From: an uncultured bacterium
Lineage (GTDB): Bacteria > Bacteroidota > Bacteroidia > Bacteroidales > Rikenellaceae
Length of the DNA: 64,000 bases
Assembly: GCA_905214725.1 (NCBI GenBank)
Contig: CAJMNH010000001.1
Coordinates: 372,001-436,000 of the forward strand
Direction: 5' to 3'
Positions 51,106 through 60,319 of this stretch are shown here, piece after piece. The notes beneath the pieces were generated by a model that was not told the DNA's origin, ran no database searches, and saw only the letters and a program-made list of their open reading frames with translations. The number at the start of each line of letters is the position of its first letter. Position 1 is the stretch's first letter. A program made the position numbers and the translations under genes.

Positions 51106-53271
51106 TCACTTGATGACGGGCGACTGCACCGTCACATAGGGACAGCCGTTGCCTTCGCAGGTCGAAACGACGCGGATCGCACGGATCGGTTTCGATGGCC
51201 GTCGGATCAACAGTCCTCCCTTCTCCAATTCGCCGGCGCGTTCGAACGGCTCGCCGTCGGCGCTCAGCTCGACGTATCCGGTCGTGAAAATGAAGCGCGG
51301 CAGTTGCAGATTACCCGTACGTACGGCCAACTCACGGCATGCGACCGGCTCGGCGAAGTCATAGCGAATCCAATCGCCCTGCCGACAGGTACGCGCCGTA
51401 CGGGCAATTCCCCGATACTCCTCAGCGCGCACATAAGGGAACTGCTTGCTTTCGCCCATCGACGTGGTGATCTTCACGGTCGGTTTCAACGTACGGTAAT
51501 AGGCCGGAGCACCCACCTCGGGACTGAGGCCGCTCTTATAGCTGCTGCGAAACAGAAAACGTTCGGGATGCTCCGTGCGGATCGGTTCGGTATAGAACTG
51601 CGGCTGTGAGCCGTCTTCGGTGTAGGTCAGCTGCGAACCGTCGTCGACCGTTGCGGTCAGTACGCCGTTGCGGTACGTCACACGGGGCGGCATCAGACGG
51701 AAGCGGATGCCCTGCGCACCCATCCGATCGTAGTACGAACGCAAGCGGCGGTAAAACTCGCTCCACTCGCGCACCCCGTCGCTCCAGCCCAACTCGGCAA
51801 GCGCGCAGACACGCGGAAAAGTCATGTAATCCAAATAATCGGGCGTTTCGGGATTGTGCGAGACATAGGCCTCGCTGAAGAAAGCCCCCTCGACCCCCAT
51901 CACGTTGGCCTCCTGTGCCGGCGTAAATCCGCAACGGGCGAAATCGAACGAATAGGTCTTGCTGACATCGAAAATCGCCGCCCAGTCGTGACCGTCCTCG
52001 TGCGGCGACTGGCGCATGTCGAAATAGAAATACTCGCCCGGCATCACCACTGTGCGATAGCCCTGCGCCGTAGCTTCAAGACAAGCCTTGACACTCTCCC
52101 AACCGTGCACGCGGACATTGCGGGCCAATCCTCCGCCCTTGATCGCCTCGTTCCACACGGCGGGACGTTTGCCGTTGACTTCGAGAATGCGAATCACGCG
52201 CCCCAGAAAGTACTGTTCCAGCGCATGACCGTCCGAAAGACCTTCGCGCGCCATCAGCGCGCGGCAGTCGGGGCACTTTTCCCACTGGCTCATATCGACC
52301 TCGTCGCCGCCGATATGGATATACTCCGACGGGAACAGCGCCGCCGCCTCGCCCAGAATATCGGCCAACAAGCGATAGTTCGCTTCGCGCGAGGCGCACC
52401 ACACCGAACGGTAGTCGTAACCGGCCGTCGTCGACAAATCGGGCGTATAATTGCAGAGGATTTCGGGATGCACGCGCGCGAAATTGCGGCTGTGACCCGG
52501 CAGATCGAACTCGGGAATGATCTCGACATTGCGCACGGCGGCGTAACGGATCAGCTCGCGCATTTCATCCTGCGTATAAAATCCGCCGTATTTTTCATTC
52601 CACTTGCCGTAAACCGGCATCACAGGCGAATCTCCGCCGCGCCATGCGCCGATTTCGGTCAGTTCGGGATGCGACTTGATCTCCAGACGCCATCCTTCGT
52701 CGTTCGAAAGGAGCAGATGCAGTTTGTTGATCTTCAAGTGCGACATCCGGTCGATATGGCGTTTCACCCGATCGGCGTCCATCCACGTGCGAACCACGTC
52801 GAGCATCATGCCGCGGTAGTGGAAACGCGGCGTGTCCTCGATACGGCAGGCATCGACCGCAAGCGGCAGGGTGGCACGGCCCGTATAGACCTCCGGCGGC
52901 AGCAGTTGCAGCAAGGTCTGCAACCCGTTGAAAACGCCGCCGTAATCGCCGCCGTCGATATGAACTCCCTGCGGAGTCACCACAAGCCGATAGGCTTCGT
53001 CGTCCAGTGTCGCATCGAGACACAAACGCAGTGACGGCCCCATCGCCCATGCGCGGTCGTCGAGCCGTTGCAGCGGAATGTATTCGGTAATGTACTCGGC
53101 CAGCGGTTCCAGTCCGGGAGCGTAGACGACGGGAATGCCCGCCGTGAAGACGAATCGCCCGTCGAGACGGGTCGCGGAGTGCGGTCGCGGAATCAACGCA
53201 CCGGCTGCCGATGCAGCGGGAACGCTCAGGGACAACATCGCCAACAGTAAGAATATAGGTCGCAGTTTCAT
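51106..53271 (-). CDS. Beta-N-acetylhexosaminidase, GH20
   Basis: 721 residues with signal peptide MKLRPIFLLLAMLSLSVPAA. An N-terminal GH20b domain (residues 25-135, GALIPRPHSATRLDGRFVFT), then the catalytic barrel from about 140 (RFHYRGMMLDVVRTWMDADR), with the catalytic Asp-Glu pair in YIHIGGDEVDMSQWEKC near residue 320 and DYLDYMTFPRVCALAELGWS later. After residue 530 there is a chitobiase-like C-terminal piece (LTATVDDGSQLTYTEDGSQP) and a possible discoidin-like fold. It cleaves terminal GlcNAc or GalNAc from host or microbial glycans, outside the inner membrane. Confidence 0.94.
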   Translation of the reverse strand: MKLRPIFLLLAMLSLSVPAASAAGALIPRPHSATRLDGRFVFTAGIPVVYAPGLEPLAEYITEYIPLQRLDDRAWAMGPSLRLCLDATLDDEAYRLVVTPQGVHIDGGDYGGVFNGLQTLLQLLPPEVYTGRATLPLAVDACRIEDTPRFHYRGMMLDVVRTWMDADRVKRHIDRMSHLKINKLHLLLSNDEGWRLEIKSHPELTEIGAWRGGDSPVMPVYGKWNEKYGGFYTQDEMRELIRYAAVRNVEIIPEFDLPGHSRNFARVHPEILCNYTPDLSTTAGYDYRSVWCASREANYRLLADILGEAAALFPSEYIHIGGDEVDMSQWEKCPDCRALMAREGLSDGHALEQYFLGRVIRILEVNGKRPAVWNEAIKGGGLARNVRVHGWESVKACLEATAQGYRTVVMPGEYFYFDMRQSPHEDGHDWAAIFDVSKTYSFDFARCGFTPAQEANVMGVEGAFFSEAYVSHNPETPDYLDYMTFPRVCALAELGWSDGVREWSEFYRRLRSYYDRMGAQGIRFRLMPPRVTYRNGVLTATVDDGSQLTYTEDGSQPQFYTEPIRTEHPERFLFRSSYKSGLSPEVGAPAYYRTLKPTVKITTSMGESKQFPYVRAEEYRGIARTARTCRQGDWIRYDFAEPVACRELAVRTGNLQLPRFIFTTGYVELSADGEPFERAGELEKGGLLIRRPSKPIRAIRVVSTCEGNGCPYVTVQSPVIK

Positions 53272-53571
53272 AGGTTAGGAGTTAGTTTTCTCGTTTGCAT
53301 TTTCCGCCCCGAGCTACCACGTCGAGGCGATGATTTCGGTGCGGACAAAAGATTTTCGGCATAGCGTCTCCCCGTTTTTCCGTGGGTTGGGGTCTGCCTA
53401 GTCAATATCTGTTTCTGCGCCGCCATCCGCTCTTCCGGCAGCGGAGTTGTCGTAAAGCGTTTTCCTTTGCAAGGATGGGCAAGCCTATCTAAGCGAAAGT
53501 TTATCCGAGGCAAAGATAAACTTTTTCGGCGAAAAACCATACCTTTGTATCTCGATAAACGACTATTGCCA
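53272..53571. other. Intergenic region with mazG promoter
   Basis: 300 bases, divergent between the GH20 gene and mazG. A -7 box TACCTTTG at 53540-53547 gives a mazG start near 53554 and a leader of about 18 bases. A perfect 10-bp inverted repeat (AAAGTTTATC at 53496-53505 with 53515-53524) lies where the -33 box should be and may be an operator. No GH20 promoter was recognised and no gene is seen. Confidence 0.5.
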
Positions 53572-54354
53572 ATGGAACAGGACAAACGCGCCGCGGCGAC
53601 GCTGCGGCTGCTGAAAATCATGGACGAACTGCGGGAGAAGTGCCCATGGGATCGCAAACAGACCTTCGAAACGCTGCGCGAGAACACCATCGAAGAGACC
53701 TACGAACTGGCCGACGCTATTCTCGGCGGTAACATGGACGGCATCCGCGAAGAGTTGGGCGACCTGATGTTGCATATCGTCTTCTACTCGAAATTGGGCG
53801 AGGAGGCCGGAGCCTTCGATTATACGAACGTCGTGAACGATCTGTGCGACAAGCTCATCTATCGCCACCCGCACGTCTACGGAGAGATTCACGCCGACAC
53901 GTCCGACGAGGTGAAACGCAATTGGGAAACGCTCAAACTGCGCAAGAAGAACCGCCGCAGCGGCACGCTGGGCGGAGTTCCCGTCAGCCTGCCGGCGATG
54001 GTCAAGGCACTGCGCATCGGCGAGAAAGCCGCCGGCGCAGGGTTCGACTGGGAAAAGCGCGAGGATGTGTGGGCGAAAGTCCGCGAAGAGTTGGGTGAAG
54101 TCGAAACGGAGATGCGCCGCGGCGACCACGAAGGGATGGAAGGGGAGTTCGGCGATCTCTTCTTTGCGCTCATAAATGCCTGCCGGCTCTATGACGTCGA
54201 TCCCGAAGCGGCACTCGAACGCACCAACCGCAAATTCATCCGCCGCTTCACCTCGATGGAAGAACAAGCTGCGCATCAGGGACATATGCTCTCCGATCTG
54301 ACGCTCGACGAGCAGGAAGCCCTTTGGCAGAAAGCGAAAAAGGAAGAGAATTGA
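53572..54354 (+). CDS. mazG: Nucleoside triphosphate pyrophosphohydrolase MazG
   Basis: 260 residues from MEQDKRAAATLRLLKIMDEL. Two MazG helical domains: the first with CPWDRKQTFETLRENTIEET and ELGDLMLHIVFYSKLGEE (EExxE and ExxD metal ligands), the second with VWAKVREELGEVETEMRRGD and EFGDLFFALINACRLYDVDP. It hydrolyses (d)NTPs to monophosphates, cleaning damaged nucleotides. The frame opens 35 codons upstream, but those codons overlap the promoter, so ATG at 53572 is right. Confidence 0.95.
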   Translation: MEQDKRAAATLRLLKIMDELREKCPWDRKQTFETLRENTIEETYELADAILGGNMDGIREELGDLMLHIVFYSKLGEEAGAFDYTNVVNDLCDKLIYRHPHVYGEIHADTSDEVKRNWETLKLRKKNRRSGTLGGVPVSLPAMVKALRIGEKAAGAGFDWEKREDVWAKVREELGEVETEMRRGDHEGMEGEFGDLFFALINACRLYDVDPEAALERTNRKFIRRFTSMEEQAAHQGHMLSDLTLDEQEALWQKAKKEEN

Positions 54355-54402
54355 TGCACCGAATCGATCTTTCCGATCGGACAGACGGCACCGAAAGAGC
54401 GG

Positions 54403-54456
54403 ACAGTGCAAAAACGCGGCGCGGGAAACGAATCCCGCGCCGCGCTTTTGCACTGT
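54403..54456. terminator. Bidirectional terminator between mazG and pheT
   Basis: A 23-base inverted repeat with one mismatch (54403-54425 with 54434-54456), GC-rich core and A5/T4 runs in the arms. It sits 9 bases from the pheT stop. Confidence 0.85.
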
Positions 54457-54464
54457 TGCCGATT

Positions 54465-56930
54465 CTATCGCACGACGGCGCCTGCCTGTCGTTCGAACTG
54501 CGCTTGCAGGTTGTTCATTACCCGCTCGATCGCCTTGTCGGTCAACGTCTGGCTCTTGTCCTCCAGCACGAAACTCAGTGCATAGGACTTTTTGCCCTCC
54601 GGCAATTTATCGCCTTCGTAGACATCGAACAGCGAAACGCTCTTCAACAGTTTCCGCTCCGTAGCCAAGGCAATGGCGCGCAACTGGGCGAAGGTAACCT
54701 GCCGGTCTACCAGCAACGCCAGATCGCGTTTCACTTCGGGGAATTTCGACAGCTCCTCGAAAGCGATGCGATGCTTGCGCGTGGATTTCACGAGCGCGTC
54801 GAAATTCATTTCCAGATAGTAGACCTCCTGCTTGAGGTCGAACGCACGACGAATCTGCGACGCCACAACACCCATCTGCAACAGCTCCTTGCCGCCCAGC
54901 CACAGCGACAAGCCGTCGCCGAACAAGTCGCTTTGCAGCGGCTCGCTTTTCAAGGTATAAATGTCCAGCCCGAAACGGCGAAGCAGTTTTTCAGCAACGG
55001 CGCGCAACGTAAAAAACGAAGCCGCCTGCGATTTTTCATTCCACGACTGCGGCACGGCCGTACCCGTCACGGCAATTGCCAGCCGGTACTGCTCGGAGTA
55101 GGCGGCAAGCGGTTTTTCAGCATCGCGCGACGCTTCGTCGTAAAAGTAGCAATTGCCGAACTCGTAAAGCTTCAGATTGCCGTTGCGACGGTTGGCGTTG
55201 AGCTGCACAGCCTCCATCGTATTGAATAGCAGCGTCTGCCGCATTACATTCAGATCGGCGCTCAGCGGATTGAGAATCCGCACGCAACGGGCAGCGGGGT
55301 AGGAAGTCAGTCCCTCGTAATAAGCCTCTTTGGTGAGCGAGTTGGACATGATTTCGGTGAAGCCGTTATCCGTCAGATAATCGGCTGCGAGATTCATCAG
55401 TCGGTTCCGGTCGGGTTTCGCCGCATAGGAGAGCGTCGAACGCACCTGCACCGGTATTTCTACGTTGTTATATCCGTAAATACGCAACACATCTTCCACC
55501 AGATCGGCCTCGCGCTGCACGTCCACACGATAGGGCGGTACGGCTACGCGCCACACGCCGTCACGCTCGTCGAGGATCTTCACGTCGAGCGCATCGAGAA
55601 TCGTGCGGTAGGTCTGCAGGGAAAGCTCCTTGCCGATGAGCGCATTCGACCGCGCAGGCGAGAAATCGAAGACGAAATCGGCGGGTTCGCCGGCGCTCAC
55701 CTCGACGATGTCGCTCGAAATCCGGCCGCCTGCCAGCTCCTTGAAGAGCAGCGCCGCACGTTTGAGGGCATACACCTGCAAACGCGGATCGACGCCGCGT
55801 TCGAAACGCCACGACGAATCGGTATTCAGCCCGTGCCGCTTGGCCGTCTTGCGCACCCAGACGGGATTGAAATAGGCGCTCTCGAGAAAAATATCGGTCG
55901 TATCGTCGCCGACGCCCGAATCCTGTCCGCCGAAGACGCCGCCGATGCACATCGGACGCTCGGCCGAGCAGATCATCAGGTCGCGGTCGCTCAGCTTGCG
56001 CTCCACGCCGTCGAGCGTCACGAAAGGCGTCCCTTCGGCGCAGGTCTTCACGACGATGCGACCGCCCTCGATCTTACGGGCGTCGAAAGCGTGCAACGGC
56101 TGACCGAGTTCGAACAGCACGTAATTGGTGATATCCACCAGATTGTTCTTGGGATGAATGCCCGCCGCACGCAGCTCGTTCTGCATCCATTCGGGCGAAG
56201 GAGCGATCTTGCAGCCGGTAATTGTCAGACCAGTATAACGGGGCGCCGCCTCAGCGTTCTCGACCGTAACGCCGATTTCCAGATCGTGGTTGTCGACCTT
56301 GAAAGCCGACACATCGGGCCACAGCACCCGCGCCTCCACATCGCCTTTAGCACGCAGGTAAGCCGCCAAATCGCGCGCCACGCCGATGTGCGAAGCGGCA
56401 TCGACGCGGTTGGGCGTCAATCCGATACCGATCAGATAGTCGTCCTCGATACGGAGGTACTCCTTGGCCGGCATACCGACCGGCGCATCGGCGGGCAGCT
56501 CCATGATGCCGTCGTGCGATGCGCCGACGCCCAACTCGTCCTCAGCGCAGAGCATGCCCAACGACTCCACGCCGCGAATTTTGCTGCGCTTGATCTTGAA
56601 CTCCTCGTCGCCCCCTTCGGGATAGAGCACGGCGCCTACCGTGGCACAGAGCACTTTGAGTCCCTTGCGGCAGTTGGGCGCGCCGCAGACGATCTGTAAC
56701 GGAGCCTCTCCGCCCACGTCGACCGTCGTAAGGTGCAGATGATCCGAATCGGGATGCTCTTCGCAGGTGAGCACCTCGCCTACGACGACCCCTTGCAGGC
56801 CGCCGCGCACGGTCTCGATCTTCTCGAACGACTCCACCTCCAGACCGATGTCCGTCAAGATGGTCGCCATCGCCTCGGCCGACAGATCGGCGGCGATATA
56901 CTTCTTCAGCCAGTTGTAAGATATGTTCAT
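54465..56930 (-). CDS. pheT: Phenylalanyl-tRNA synthetase beta subunit
   Basis: 821 residues, full length. The N-terminal MNISYNWLKKYIAADLSAE and the tRNA-binding EMAP-like domain (EVLTCEEHPDSDHLHLTTVD) are followed by the B3/B4 editing domain, the B5 domain, the catalytic-like core (TDNGFTEIMSNSLTKEAYYE) and the C-terminal ferredoxin-like anticodon domain (FPEVKRDLALLVDRQVTFAQ). With PheS (not in this window) it charges tRNA-Phe. pheS is normally separate in Bacteroidota. Its leader of about 97 bases contains a hairpin AAGAGAAC/ATTCTCTT near 56980-57003. Confidence 0.97.
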   Translation of the reverse strand: MNISYNWLKKYIAADLSAEAMATILTDIGLEVESFEKIETVRGGLQGVVVGEVLTCEEHPDSDHLHLTTVDVGGEAPLQIVCGAPNCRKGLKVLCATVGAVLYPEGGDEEFKIKRSKIRGVESLGMLCAEDELGVGASHDGIMELPADAPVGMPAKEYLRIEDDYLIGIGLTPNRVDAASHIGVARDLAAYLRAKGDVEARVLWPDVSAFKVDNHDLEIGVTVENAEAAPRYTGLTITGCKIAPSPEWMQNELRAAGIHPKNNLVDITNYVLFELGQPLHAFDARKIEGGRIVVKTCAEGTPFVTLDGVERKLSDRDLMICSAERPMCIGGVFGGQDSGVGDDTTDIFLESAYFNPVWVRKTAKRHGLNTDSSWRFERGVDPRLQVYALKRAALLFKELAGGRISSDIVEVSAGEPADFVFDFSPARSNALIGKELSLQTYRTILDALDVKILDERDGVWRVAVPPYRVDVQREADLVEDVLRIYGYNNVEIPVQVRSTLSYAAKPDRNRLMNLAADYLTDNGFTEIMSNSLTKEAYYEGLTSYPAARCVRILNPLSADLNVMRQTLLFNTMEAVQLNANRRNGNLKLYEFGNCYFYDEASRDAEKPLAAYSEQYRLAIAVTGTAVPQSWNEKSQAASFFTLRAVAEKLLRRFGLDIYTLKSEPLQSDLFGDGLSLWLGGKELLQMGVVASQIRRAFDLKQEVYYLEMNFDALVKSTRKHRIAFEELSKFPEVKRDLALLVDRQVTFAQLRAIALATERKLLKSVSLFDVYEGDKLPEGKKSYALSFVLEDKSQTLTDKAIERVMNNLQAQFERQAGAVVR

Positions 56931-57033
56931 ATCGTTCTAATTTTTCGGTTCCGATAAAATAGCGGAAAGCGGGCGCAGAAGAGAATGGCCCCGTTCTCTT
57001 TTAGGCTGAGCCGCACCCTCTCTGCGCGCAGCG

Positions 57034-57110
57034 CAAAGATACGAAAAAACCGAGCGCAAAAGCAAACTTATTTGCATTTTGCCGACACGGAATATCCAAG
57101 GCGAAGCCAA
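57034..57110 (-). promoter_or_regulatory. pheT promoter inside a shared promoter repeat
   Basis: On the minus strand TTTG (complement of 57063-57066), 21 bases, TATCTTTG (complement of 57034-57041). The surrounding GCAAATAAGTTTGC and GGCTTCGCC..GATATTCCGTGTCGG match the modules before dnaE and metK with few changes. Transcription would start near 57027. The rest of the 335-base spacer (57111-57265) holds only a weak -7-like TATCTTCA near 57230 for the plus-strand gene. Confidence 0.78.
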
Positions 57111-57265
57111 AAATAGGAAAAGTCGTCGAAAAACGATCGGCCTCGCGCAAAAAATCGCCGGCCGGCCGCACATTCGCCGCCGGGAACTGCGATTTCCGTC
57201 GCCATCGTTTTTATTTTCCGGCGTTTTTTCCTATCTTCACCCAACGAAACCGAAAACTACGCCCC

Positions 57266-57919
57266 ATGTACCGCATTCCCCGCATCGACTGCAACGCCGC
57301 ATGCCCCGCATCGCTCGAAGAGGCCTTCGCTCGCACCGCGCGCGAAACGATCGCCTGCAACAACTGGCCCGCCGACTTTCCCTGCGCACCGCAGGTCGGA
57401 TTCCGCATCTTCCACACGGGCGGTGACCTGTTGCTGCGATTCGATGTCGAAGAACGATATACGGCGGCACGCACCCTCGACGACAACGGCCCCGTATGGA
57501 CCGACTCCTGCGTGGAGTTTTTCTTCCGCCCCGAAGGGAACGGTTGTTACTATAATTTCGAATGCAACTGCATCGGCACCTTGCTCGTGGGACACCGTCA
57601 GGATCGCGATCATGCCGAGCATGCCCCTGCGGAAACATTGCGCACTGTCCGGCGTCGCGCGACCTATCCGCACGCCACGTTGCCGGAGACCGAAGGCGAC
57701 AACCGATGGACGCTGACGCTCGTCATCCCCGCATCGGCGCTGTTCCGCGACCGTATCGTAAGCTGGGACAGCATGAAGGGCGCAATGAATCTCTACAAAT
57801 GCGGCGACGGACTTTCGCAACCGCACTACCTCTCGTGGCGGCCGATCGAAACGCCGAAACCCGACTTCCACCGTCCCGAATATTTCGAACCGGTATTTTT
57901 CGAACCGAAAAAACAATAA
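57266..57919 (+). CDS. Carbohydrate-binding family 9-like protein
   Basis: 217 residues, no signal peptide. RIFHTGGDLLLRFDVEERYT and DSCVEFFFRPEGNGCYYNFE match the CBM9-like (DOMON-related) fold, where a Cys-Val-Glu-Phe-Phe strand is typical; ALFRDRIVSWDSMKGAMNLY is near the end. Many Bacteroidota have such a single-domain protein with unknown role. The gene lies 12 bases before glpK, so it may be the first gene of the glycerol operon, although no metabolic link is known. Confidence 0.82.
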   Translation: MYRIPRIDCNAACPASLEEAFARTARETIACNNWPADFPCAPQVGFRIFHTGGDLLLRFDVEERYTAARTLDDNGPVWTDSCVEFFFRPEGNGCYYNFECNCIGTLLVGHRQDRDHAEHAPAETLRTVRRRATYPHATLPETEGDNRWTLTLVIPASALFRDRIVSWDSMKGAMNLYKCGDGLSQPHYLSWRPIETPKPDFHRPEYFEPVFFEPKKQ

Positions 57920-57931
57920 ACGAATCATCCG

Positions 57932-59431
57932 ATGAAACCCAAGTACATTCTGGCGCTCGACCAAGGAACCACCTCCTCGCGCGCCGTTCTGTTCAACTCC
58001 CGCTGCGAGATCGTAGCGATGTCGCAGCGCCCCTTCAACCAACAGTTCCCCCAGCCGGGCTGGGTCGAACACAATCCGCTCGAAATCTGGTCGACGCAAT
58101 CCTTCGTCATGGAGAACGTGGTCAACAAAGCCGGCATCGAATGGAACGAAATCGAAGCGCTGGGCATCACCAACCAGCGTGAGACGACCATCGTATGGGA
58201 CCGCGCCACGTCGGAGCCGGTCTACAACGCGATCGTCTGGCAGGACCGCCGCACGGCCGACTACTGCGACACGCTGCGCGAACGCGGTCTGACGGAGCGC
58301 ATCCGCGAAAAGACGGGGCTGATTCTCGACGCCTACTTCTCGGCGACCAAAATCCGCTGGATTCTCGACAACGTGCCGGATGCACGCGCACGCGCCGAGC
58401 GGGGCGAATTGTGTTTCGGTACGGTCGATTCATGGCTCACGTGGCGGCTTACGGGCGGACGTCTGCACATCACCGACCCGTCGAACGCCTCGCGTACGAT
58501 GCTCTTCAACATCCATACCCTCGCGTGGGACGACGAACTGCTCGAACTGTTCGATATTCCGCGCGCCATGCTGCCCAAGGTGGTTGCGAGCAGCGCCGTC
58601 TACGGCGCGACCGACTGCCCACAGGTGCCGCAGCCCATCCCGATAGCCGGTCTGGCCGGCGACCAGCAGGCCGCGCTCTTCGGACAACAGTGCATCGCCC
58701 CCTTCTCGGCCAAGACGACCTACGGCACGGGCTGCTTCATCATGCTCAACACGGGCGAGAAACCCCGCATATCGTCCAACAACCTGCTGGCGACCGTGGC
58801 GTGGCAGATCGGGGGAAAGACGACTTATGCACTCGAAGGGAGTGTTTTCGTGGGCGGCTCGGTCATCCAATGGCTGCGCGACGGCCTGAAACTCTTCTCC
58901 TCGTCGGCCGATTCGGAGCCGCTGGCCGCATCGGTCGAAGATACGGGCGGAGTTTATCTGGTACCGGCGCTGACGGGATTGGGCGCGCCTTATTGGGATC
59001 CTTACGCGCGCGGCACCATTGTCGGCATCACGCGCGGCACGACCTCGGCGCACATCGCCCGTGCGGCGCTCGAAGCGATCGCCTTTCAGGTGGACGACGT
59101 CGTACATGCCATGGCGGCCGATACGGGACACACCTCGGCCGAGATGCGCGTCGACGGCGGAGCGGTGGCCAACAATCTGCTGATGCAGTTTCAGGCCGAC
59201 CTTACGGGCGTACGCATTATCCGTCCTTCGGTATTGGAATCCACGGCATTAGGGGCCGCCATGTTCGCCGGTTTGGCCGTCGGATTCTGGCACTCGACCG
59301 ACGAAATCTGCACCCTGCTCAAACCCGAACGCACCTTTACGCCGAAAGCCGACCCCGCCGAAATGGATCGCCGGCGCAATCTGTGGCACGAAGCCGTACG
59401 CCGCAGTCTGCGCTGGGCCGAACAGGAATAA
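57932..59431 (+). CDS. glpK: Glycerol kinase
   Basis: 499 residues, the normal length. The FGGY kinase N-terminus LALDQGTTSSRAVLFNSRCE, the glycerol-binding stretch GWVEHNPLEIW, QQAALFGQQC and KTTYGTGCFIMLNTGE, and the second FGGY signature AHIARAALEAIAFQVDDVVH are present. It phosphorylates glycerol to sn-glycerol-3-phosphate. It is followed 17 bases later by the aquaporin-type facilitator. Confidence 0.96.
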   Translation: MKPKYILALDQGTTSSRAVLFNSRCEIVAMSQRPFNQQFPQPGWVEHNPLEIWSTQSFVMENVVNKAGIEWNEIEALGITNQRETTIVWDRATSEPVYNAIVWQDRRTADYCDTLRERGLTERIREKTGLILDAYFSATKIRWILDNVPDARARAERGELCFGTVDSWLTWRLTGGRLHITDPSNASRTMLFNIHTLAWDDELLELFDIPRAMLPKVVASSAVYGATDCPQVPQPIPIAGLAGDQQAALFGQQCIAPFSAKTTYGTGCFIMLNTGEKPRISSNNLLATVAWQIGGKTTYALEGSVFVGGSVIQWLRDGLKLFSSSADSEPLAASVEDTGGVYLVPALTGLGAPYWDPYARGTIVGITRGTTSAHIARAALEAIAFQVDDVVHAMAADTGHTSAEMRVDGGAVANNLLMQFQADLTGVRIIRPSVLESTALGAAMFAGLAVGFWHSTDEICTLLKPERTFTPKADPAEMDRRRNLWHEAVRRSLRWAEQE

Positions 59432-59448
59432 CCCAAAACCGACCGACT

Positions 59449-60186
59449 ATGACACCTATTCTTGCCGAATTCATCGGAACCGCCGTGATGCTGCTTTTGG
59501 GCACCGGCGTCTGCGCAAACGTTTTACTGGCACGTACCAAAGGCAATGGCGCGGGATGGATCGTCGTCATCGTTACGTGGGCGATGGCCGTCTTCACCGG
59601 CGTCGTAATCGCAGGGCCTTACAGCGGCGCGCACCTCAATCCCTGCGTCACGCTGGCATTCGCCGTCACGGGACAATTTCCGTGGAGCGACGTACCGGGC
59701 TATGTCATCGCCCAAATGGCCGGCGGAGCGACGGGAGCGTTGGTAATGTGGCTCTTCTACCGTCCTCATTTCGATCTGGAAGAGAATCCCGATACGATTC
59801 GCGGCGTCTTCTGCACCGCGCCCGCCATCCGCAGGCCGGCATCGAACCTGTCGAGTGAGATCGTCGCTACGTTCGTTCTGATTTTCACCGTTTTCTACAT
59901 CACCGACGGACATCTTGCCTCGACCGACGGAAACGTTCCCATCGGACTGGGATCGGTCGGTGCGCTGCCTATTGCGCTGGTGATTCTGGTCATCGGCGGA
60001 GCACTTGGCGGCACGACGGGCTACTCGCTCAATCCCGCCCGCGACCTCTCGCCGCGCATCGTTCACGCACTGGTTCCGATCCGCCGCAAGGGCGGCAGCG
60101 ACTGGGGCTACGCATGGATCGCCTCCGTCGGGCCGCTGCTCGGCGCACTGCTGGCCGCAGGGGTTCAGTTGCTGATCCGATCGTAG
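59449..60186 (+). CDS. glpF: Glycerol facilitator/aquaporin (MIP family)
   Basis: 245 residues from MTPILAEFIGTAVMLLLGTG, with six membrane helices. The two pore loops are SGAHLNPCVTLAF (near residue 62) and GYSLNPARDLSPRI (near 190). The first has NPC in place of the usual NPA; the second is normal and is followed by the selectivity-filter Arg. The position next to glpK supports glycerol uptake; water conduction is also possible. The start lies 17 bases after the glpK stop. Confidence 0.92.
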   Translation: MTPILAEFIGTAVMLLLGTGVCANVLLARTKGNGAGWIVVIVTWAMAVFTGVVIAGPYSGAHLNPCVTLAFAVTGQFPWSDVPGYVIAQMAGGATGALVMWLFYRPHFDLEENPDTIRGVFCTAPAIRRPASNLSSEIVATFVLIFTVFYITDGHLASTDGNVPIGLGSVGALPIALVILVIGGALGGTTGYSLNPARDLSPRIVHALVPIRRKGGSDWGYAWIASVGPLLGALLAAGVQLLIRS

Positions 60187-60199
60187 CATAATCGCCCTC

Positions 60200-60237
60200 A
60201 ACGAAAAAGCCGGAATTTCGATTCCTGCTTTTTCGTT
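60200..60237 (+). terminator. Terminator of the glp operon
   Basis: A 17-base stem (60200-60216 with 60221-60237, one mismatch) with a TTCG tetraloop and a T5 run inside the arm. Confidence 0.8.
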
Positions 60238-60319
60238 CCGATGCGAACCGCCTCATCCGAACCGCATGCGATGTCACGGGCATAGTTTTTGTTTTCAAAA
60301 CGGGAAAAAGACAAACCGG

